This document shows, in pieces, positions 8,196 through 16,100 of a stretch of DNA of 64,000 nucleotides. Location: assembly GCA_943331005.2 (NCBI GenBank), contig CALQJX020000001.1, positions 62,001 to 126,000 of the forward strand, written 5' to 3'. How positions within the stretch are numbered: the first letter of the stretch is position 1; each line of letters starts with the position of its first letter. Below the pieces are notes generated by a model that saw only the letters and a program-made list of their open reading frames with translations, made no database searches and was not told the origin of the DNA. The position numbers and the translations under genes were made by a program. Source of the DNA: Bordetella parapertussis. Its GTDB lineage: Bacteria; Bacteroidota; Bacteroidia; Chitinophagales; Chitinophagaceae.

Positions 8196-8927
8196 ATGCA
8201 AACGAAGCTTTCGGTAAACATCAATAAAATAGCTACCCTGCGCAACAGCCGCGGCGGCAACCGGCCCGACGTGCTGAAAGCAGCCATAGACTGCCAGCGG
8301 TTTGGCGCAGACGGCATCACCGTGCATCCCCGCCCCGATGAGCGCCACATACGCTACAGCGATGTGCGGGAGATAGCCGAAATAATGACCACCGAATTCA
8401 ACATAGAGGGCAACCCTAAGGAAGATAAATTTGTAAGGCTGGTAATGGAGGTGCGCCCCGCACAGGTCACCCTCGTCCCAGATGATATCGATCAGCTTAC
8501 CTCCAATCATGGCTGGGATACCATAAAGGAACAACGCTACCTCAGAGATATCACAGAGCTGTTCAGCAAAGAAGGTATCAGGGTATCCATCTTCACAGAT
8601 CCGGTAGCAAACATCATAGAGGCCGCCGCCGATACAGGTACAGACCGCATAGAACTCTATACCGAAGACTATGCCCGTCACTACCACAACAACAGAGAAA
8701 CAGCCGTAGCCGCCTATACCCATGCCGCTGCCATTGCTACCCGCTGCGGACTGGGCATCAATGCCGGGCACGATCTGGATCTCGACAATCTGGGCTACTT
8801 CAGCAGAATAGTAACCGGGCTGCAGGAAGTATCTATAGGCCATGCACTCATAGCCGATGCACTCTACTATGGTCTGGAAAACACCATACAGATGTACCAG
8901 CGGGCACTGCATGATGCACACAGGTAA
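8196..8927 (+). CDS. pdxJ: Pyridoxine 5'-phosphate synthase
   Basis: A 243-residue TIM-barrel enzyme that condenses 1-deoxyxylulose-5-phosphate with 3-amino-2-oxopropyl phosphate in the DXP-dependent vitamin B6 pathway. Seen: [17 protein letters not shown] at the N terminus, [13 protein letters not shown] (substrate loop), FNIEGNP with the catalytic glutamate, and [13 protein letters not shown] with the C-terminal phosphate-binding region. The start at 8196 is preferred over the in-frame ATG nine codons earlier because family members begin here and the -7 box lies between the two. A histidine kinase gene follows after 26 bp and is probably co-transcribed. Confidence 0.93.
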   Translation: MQTKLSVNINKIATLRNSRGGNRPDVLKAAIDCQRFGADGITVHPRPDERHIRYSDVREIAEIMTTEFNIEGNPKEDKFVRLVMEVRPAQVTLVPDDIDQLTSNHGWDTIKEQRYLRDITELFSKEGIRVSIFTDPVANIIEAAADTGTDRIELYTEDYARHYHNNRETAVAAYTHAAAIATRCGLGINAGHDLDLDNLGYFSRIVTGLQEVSIGHALIADALYYGLENTIQMYQRALHDAHR

Positions 8928-8953
8928 AGACTCAAATTATAACAACCAACTTC

Positions 8954-9934
8954 ATGCGCGTATTCACTTCGGTATACATACTGATACTTGCCTATATCAT
9001 AGCGGCACTGGTCTTCTGGGAAATGAGTCTGCAGCGGCAAAGCGGCCGCATCTTTGCGCAGGAAGTTACCACGCTGCGCAATCAGGTAGACAGTACCCGC
9101 CTGCCCAACATTTACCGGCACGAGATGTCCATGCTGAAACAAAAGCTGGACTCGCGCACCCGACAGTATGTAGCAGAGGGCGCTACCTTCCTTATAGTGA
9201 TACTGATAGGAGCAGCAGTAGTATATGGCTCCTTCTCGCGAAGGATACTGGTATCGAAGCAGCAGAACAACTTTATGCTGGCAGTAACCCACGAGCTCAA
9301 ATCGCCTATAGCCGCCATCAAACTGAATCTGCAGACACTGGAGAAGCACAAGCTGGACGAAGACAAGCGGAACAAACTCATAGACCGCTGCATCAAGGAA
9401 TCGAACAGACTGAATGACCTGTGCAACAATCTGTTATTTGCCTCGCAGATAGAGGGTCGCCAGTACAAGCCCGCTATGGAACCCTTCAGCCTTTCGGAGA
9501 TGATGGAAGAGGTAGTGGAGGACTTTGCCGGCCGCTATAACCGCCGCTTTATGGAAGAGGTGGAAGGCGGCTGCAGAGGCACCGGCGATGCAGCCATGCT
9601 GCGCATAGCCATCAACAACCTCATAGAAAATGCAGTAAAATATACACCCGAGAACAAGCCCATTACCATATCGCTGAAAGCCACCGACGAAGCTACTGCC
9701 GAGATATGCATTGCCGATGAAGGACCCGGCATACCGGAAAATGAAAAGAGCCGCATCTTCGATAAATTCTACCGCATAGGCAACGAAGAAAGCCGCAAAG
9801 CAAAGGGTACAGGCCTGGGACTATACCTCAGTAATAAGATAGTTGCCCAGCACGATGGCAACATCAGCATCCGCAACAATATGCCTTCAGGCTCTGTTTT
9901 TGTAGTGGAGCTGCCCCTTAATGCAAAGGCTTAA
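8954..9934 (+). CDS. Two-component sensor histidine kinase, short periplasmic loop
   Basis: A 326-residue membrane kinase. Two membrane segments (about residues 2-24 and 77-92) enclose a periplasmic stretch of only ~50 residues with coiled-coil character. The phosphoacceptor is H113 in AVTHELKSPIAAI. The ATPase domain shows the N box (NNLIENAVKYTP), G1 (DEGPGIP), F box region (IFDKFYRIG) and G2 (GTGLGLYLS). All catalytic motifs are intact. It follows pdxJ closely, but no response regulator is next to it, so its partner is either distant or in the downstream DNA now occupied by the convergent giant gene. The signal sensed is unknown. Confidence 0.92.
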   Translation: MRVFTSVYILILAYIIAALVFWEMSLQRQSGRIFAQEVTTLRNQVDSTRLPNIYRHEMSMLKQKLDSRTRQYVAEGATFLIVILIGAAVVYGSFSRRILVSKQQNNFMLAVTHELKSPIAAIKLNLQTLEKHKLDEDKRNKLIDRCIKESNRLNDLCNNLLFASQIEGRQYKPAMEPFSLSEMMEEVVEDFAGRYNRRFMEEVEGGCRGTGDAAMLRIAINNLIENAVKYTPENKPITISLKATDEATAEICIADEGPGIPENEKSRIFDKFYRIGNEESRKAKGTGLGLYLSNKIVAQHDGNISIRNNMPSGSVFVVELPLNAKA

Positions 9935-10056
9935 TACCCGACAGTAAAACAACCACCCACTTCTGTCAAAGTTGCTTTACAGCCCGCACCGTAATTCAAT
10001 AGGTATGTTGTCTGGCGAGGGCAGTACAGTTTGTTACACACCCTACAGGCAGGCAC

Positions 10057-10091
10057 AAAAAAACGCGGCCTGTACACAAGTACAAGCCGCG
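10057..10091 (-). terminator. Rho-independent terminator after the giant repeat gene
   Basis: On the minus strand a stem of CGCGGC plus TGTAC paired arms (10064-10075 with 10080-10091, one mismatched position) with an ACAA loop is followed by a run of seven T. It lies 28 bp after the stop of the 2.7-kilo-residue gene. Confidence 0.85.
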
Positions 10092-10118
10092 CTATGGAAT
10101 TGATCCTCTTTTATTCTT

Positions 10119-13100
10119 TTAGTGCTGCAGTATCAGTCGTGCCTGCTGCGTGCTGCCATCTGTGCCGGTAAACTGACACATGTACACACCCGCTGCAAGG
10201 TCTGATGAGAGCTGAACGCTGTTGGCGCCTGCCGTCATGCTATACTGACCGGTTACTTTGCCATCTATGGTGTAGATGCTCAGTTCGCCTGCCACACTTG
10301 TGCTGATCGTCAGTGTGCCGTTTGTCGGGTTAGGATAGATGCTGAACATGTTTGCAGTTGCCGCATTTGTTGCTGATCTGCCTGCAGGTGCGATAATTAC
10401 ATAGATGCCCCATATACCCGCACAACCTGTGCTGCTTGCAGTGAAGCTGATGGTCACAGATCCGGGACTCATTGCCGTAATAAGACCGGTTGTGCTTGTA
10501 ACGCCAGCTATAGCTGCGCTGCTGCTGCTCCATGTACCACCGCTCACAGTTGATGTTGCGGTAAGTGTATCGCCTGCCGTCATAATAGATGGTGCACCTA
10601 TTACCGGTACTACCTTCACCAGTATTGATTTCACCGAACTGCAACCACTGGCTGTAGTATAAGTGATGATGGTGCTGCCTGCTGCTACGCCGGTAACTAC
10701 TCCGCCCGCAACTGTTGCGATGCCTGCATCAGCACTGCTCCATGAGCCTGTACCTGTTGCAGTGAACGTTACTGATGATCCTGCACATACACTTGTTGTA
10801 CCTGTAATAGCCGGTGCTGCCGCATTCACACTTACTGTGCTGATGCTGCGGCAGCCTGTACCAAGGCTGTAAGTGATGTTGGCTGCGCCTGTGGCTGAAC
10901 CGGTTACAACACCTGTGCTGCTGCCTACTACTGCTATTGCAGAACTGCTGCTGTTCCATGTACCGCCGCTTACACTGTTGCTCAGTGTGATAGTAGTGCC
11001 TGAACATACGCTGAAGCTGCCTGTGCTGCTTGTGTTTGCAGGAAGGGCGGTGTTAACCGTAACTACTGCTGTCCTTGAACAGCCTGCTGCGTTGGTGTAG
11101 GAGATAGTGGCATTGCCTGCCGCTGCGCCTGTTACCACACCTGCTGTGCTCACTGTAGCTGTTGTTACATCGCTGCTGCTCCATGTAAGGGCGGCAGGGC
11201 TTGATGCCAGTGTAGTGGTGTTGCCCACGCATATCGACAGATTGCCTGTGATAGCTGCAGGGGCTGCCTGTACGGTGATGCTGCCTGTGCGGCGACAACC
11301 CGTAGGCAAGGTATAAGTAACTGTTGCTGCGCCTGCTACAACGCCGTTCACCAGTCCGGTAGAACCGCCTATTGTGGCAACCGTGGCTGGGGTCATTGTC
11401 CATATACCACCAGCTGCTGTATCTGTGAGCGTTGTGGATGCGCCAACACATACTGATGTGCTGCCTGTGATAGGACCCGGAAGCGGATTGACCGATACTT
11501 CCTTCGTAGCATAACAGCTCGTAGCTGTGATCCTGTAAGTGATCGTTGCTGTGCCTGATGATACGCCCATTACAACACCTGTGGTTGCACCTACTGTGCC
11601 TACTGCTGTGTTGCTGCTGCTCCATGTGCCGCCTGCAGGGGTTGCTGCAAGGGTGGTAGTAGCGCCTGCACATACAGGGCTGGTGCCGCCGGTTGGGGTT
11701 GCAGGGTTGCTGTTCACTGTAACTACTACTGTTTTGTAGCAGCCTGATGGCAGTGTATAAGTGATGGTGGCTGTACCTGCTATGCTGCCTGATACTACAC
11801 CGAAGCCTGCGCTGTCTGTTACTGATGCTGCTGATGAACTGCCGCTCCAGCTGCCGCCGCTAACCGGGTGACCCAGTATTGTGGTTGAACCTATACATAC
11901 TCTGGCTGTACCGGTGATGGCTGCAGGGGTTGCAGTAACCGTAACAGGCAGTGTGCTGTAGCATGTAGCGTTAACACGGTAGCTGATAGTAGCCGTACCT
12001 GCTGCGATACCCGTAGCGATGCCTGTGGCGCTGCCTATGGTTACATATGATGCGCTGCTAACCCAGGTACCGCCGGTGCTGCCTATGCTGTAGGCTGCGC
12101 TGTTGCCTATACAGATCGGGTTAAGACCGCTGATAGTACCCGGTGATGCGTTCACGGTAACTACTGTTGTAGTAGCACAACCTGCTACGGTGTAGCTGAT
12201 CGTTGCATTGCCAGCGCTCACACCACTGACTGTGGTGCTGGTGCCCGTTGCTGTGCCTGTAGTGGCTGCCGTAATGTCGCTGCTGCTCCATGTACCGCCG
12301 CCGGTAGTGCTGCTCAGTGTGGTAACTGAACCTGCACACAATGTAGCTGTGCCTGTGATGGCTGCAGGTACTGCAACTACTGATAGTACTCTGGTAGTGC
12401 GGCAACCTGTGCCCAGTGTGTAGGATATAAGTGAAGTGCCTGTTGCTATGCCGCTCACTACGCCTGTAGTACCATCTATTGTGGCTACTGCTGTGTTGCT
12501 GCTGCTCCAGGTGCCGCCTGTTGTGGTATCTGTGAGGGTGGTTGTACCGCCAACACATACACCTGTTGCGCCAAGGATAGCGGTAGGTGCTGCATTTACA
12601 GTTACCACCTGTGTGCGGCGGCAACCGTTTGATATGCTGTAACTGATCGTTGCGGTGCCTGCTGCATAGCCTGATACAAGACCGGTAGATGCATTAACAG
12701 GTGCTGTGCCTGAGGCCGAGCTGCTCCAGGTGCCGCCTGTAGGGCCGCTGGCAAGCGTACTAGTTGAACCAACGCACACTGATGCTGTACCGCTGATAGC
12801 CGTAGGCAGTGCCTTAACAGTGAATGAAGTGGTAACATAACATGATGCAGATACAAAGTAAGTGATCGTAGCAGTGCCTGCTGCAACACCTGCTACTGCA
12901 CCGCTTGCTGCGTCTACTGTAGCCAGAGCTGTATTGCTGCTGAGCCATGTGCCGCCTGTAGTGCTATGGCTAAGTACTGATGTATCGCCGACACATGCGT
13001 TCAGCGTGCCAGTGATAGCACCTGATGCCGCGTTTACGGTAACTACTGTAATAGTATAACAGCCTGCGCCAGCTACCGTATAAGTGATATTGGCATTGCC

Positions 13101-16100
13101 TGCTGCAATACCTGTAACTACACCACTTGCAGAACCGACTGTTGCTGTAGCTGTACTGCTGCTGCTCCATGTGCCGCCTGTTGCTGCATTGCTCAGCGTT
13201 GTAGAGCCGCCTACACAAAGTGATGCGGTGCCTGTACTGGCACCGGGTGCCGCATTAACGGTTACCGTTACTACCCTGCGGCAGCCTGATGTAAGTGTGT
13301 AAGTGATATTGGCTGTGCCTGCGCTAACGCCTGTAACTACACCACCTGTAACTGTAGCTACTGCTACATCGCCGGTGCTCCATGCGCCACCTGCTGTTGC
13401 ACAACTGAGGGTTGATGTACCTGATGGACATAATAAAAGTCCGCCTGTGATAGCTGCAGGTAATCCGCCGCCGTTTACCAGTTTAGTGGCTGCACAACCA
13501 TATGCTATGGTGTAGCTGAGTGTAGCTGTACCTGCTGCCATGCCTGTGGCAAGACCGCTGGTTGCGTTTACCGATACTACGCCAGAGTTGCTGCTGCTCC
13601 ATGTACCACCCACGGTATCATTGAGGTATGTAACCGTATCTGCAACACACAGGAACGATGGACCAGTAATAGCTGCAGGGGTTGGTGCTACTGTTTGTGT
13701 GCGTGTAACATAACAGCCTGATGGTAATGTCCATGTAATAGTAGTGGTACCAAGTGATACTGCTGCGCAGATACCGGTGCCGGTACCTATGGTTGCTACG
13801 CCCGTTGTGCTGCTGGTCCATGCACCTGCACTACCGTATGGCAGTACGTTCAGACCTGTGTTGGAACCCATACATGTTGTAGCAGGGCCGAAGATAGGGT
13901 TGGGTGAGTTGCCCGCAAGAACGGTAAGAGTCTGTATATAACCACCGCCAAGGTGGTAAGTAATTGTTGCCACACCCGGAGCTACTGCAGTAAGTATACC
14001 TGAAGTAGAACCGATGATAGCTGCACCAGTGTTGCTGCTGCTCCATGTACCGCCGCTGATAATGCTGCGCAGGGTATCAGGAACGTCGGCTGTACATAAT
14101 GGCGGGTTGTAACCCATCAGACTGCCAGCCGATGGCAATACGGTTACCTCTGCTGTATCTGTTGCCGGACAGCCGTAGCTGTTGGTAGCAGTAAGTGTAG
14201 GTATGTATGTGCCACCAGATGCATATGCCTTAGACGGATTCATTGTAGTTGATGTGGTAGCATCACCAAAGTTCCATGAGTAAGATGCAAGTGTTGCATC
14301 TGATACCGTGAAGTTCACAGGAAGACCCGGTAATGTAGGATTTGGCGTGTATGAAGCTATAGTAATAGTTGGTACAGGGTTAATCGTAACATTGATCGTT
14401 GTTGTAGCAGTACCTCCTGCGCCGTCACTAACCTGAATAGTGAATGCGTCTGTACCAGAATATCCGCTTGCAGGGGTATATGTTTTACCTGTAGGGGTCA
14501 CTGTTCCTCCGGTAGTTGTTGTGGTGCCGGAAAGGCTTAGTGTACCATGCGACGGACCTGAAGTTGCTGTCCATGTAAGCGTCTGGGCTGTATCTGCATC
14601 ATTCACCTGCAAAAATGAATTGATAGCAACAGCGCTTGCGTTCTGACATACAGTCAGCGTTTGGGGACTACCGCCTGTAAATGTTGGCGCAGTATTTCCA
14701 CTTGATACGGTAACAGCAACGGTAGCAGCAAATGTGCCGCAGCTGTTACTTACTAAATATGAAATAGTTGTTGTGCCGGCACTAACACCGGTTACAATGC
14801 CAGTGGTGCTGCCCACTGTGCCTACTGCAGTGTTAGTACTACTCCATATACCTCCGCTTACTGTATTGCTCAGTGTTGTTGTTGCGCCAACTGTCACAGT
14901 ATTGGTACCTGTGACCGCAGGAACTGAAGCAGGAAGAACATTTAAAGTACGGAAAGCTCGGAAAGTACCACATCCGGTAACTGTATAGGTTATTCGAGTG
15001 GTACCTGTAGCGACACCCATTGCAATACCCGTTGCGGCTCCGATCGTACCTACAGCCGTTGCAGATGACGACCATGCACTATTGAACGGCCCACCTGTAC
15101 CGGAAGTAGCTGAAGTAGATGTGAAAGTACCAGTACTACCCACACAAATTGAGGCAGGACCAGTTACTGTTCCGGTGTCGCTTAATGCATAAACTGTATT
15201 TACGATTGTAGCGGTCATAGAGCCACAACCATTTGTAACAGTATAAGATATTGTCGTTGTACCACTTGGAATAGAGCCCAAAACACCACCCATAGTACCT
15301 GTTGATGAATTAATAGTACCAACCGCGGTATTAGACGATACCCATGTACCACCGGCAGTACCTGTAGTGCCATGTCCAATGAATGCTGTGGCGCATACTG
15401 TCTGCAGACCGGTAATAGTACCAGGGTTTGCCAGATTAACTGTTACACCCTGTGTTGCAGTGCCGCAAGAATGTACATAGGATATCACTGCAGTACCTGC
15501 TGCAACTCCCGTTACAATACCTGTGCTTCCTACTGTAGCTACAGCTGCGTTGCTACTGCTCCACGTACCGCCTGACATTGACGCCGTAAGTGTAGTGGTT
15601 GCGCATAGTGTATTCACGCCCGTAATTGCTAATGCTGCAGGCTCGGTAATGGTGGCTGTAGTAGTAGCAGTTAATGATACTCCATCTGTAACAGTACAAG
15701 TATAGGTTCCTGCAGAAAGACCCGATGCAGTAGCGCCGGTGCCACCAGATGGTGCCCATGAATATGTATAAGGTGTAGTGCCACTGGAAGCCGTGACTGT
15801 GGCAGAGCCATCGCTACCACCATTACAGCTCACATTGGTTTGCGCTGTAACAGTTGCGGCAAGCGAACCGAAGACCGTGACATTCGTTGTAGCAACATAT
15901 GTGCCGCAACTATTACTAATAAGGTATGATATTATTGTAGTACCAGACGTTATACCTGTTACTACTCCGCCTGTGCTTACTGTGCCAACTGCTGTGTTAG
16001 TACTGCTCCAAGCACCTCCGCTAACTGTATTACTCAGCGTAGTTGTGGAACCTGCAGTGACTGTATTGGTGCCTGTAGTAGCCGGGACTGAAGCGGGAAG

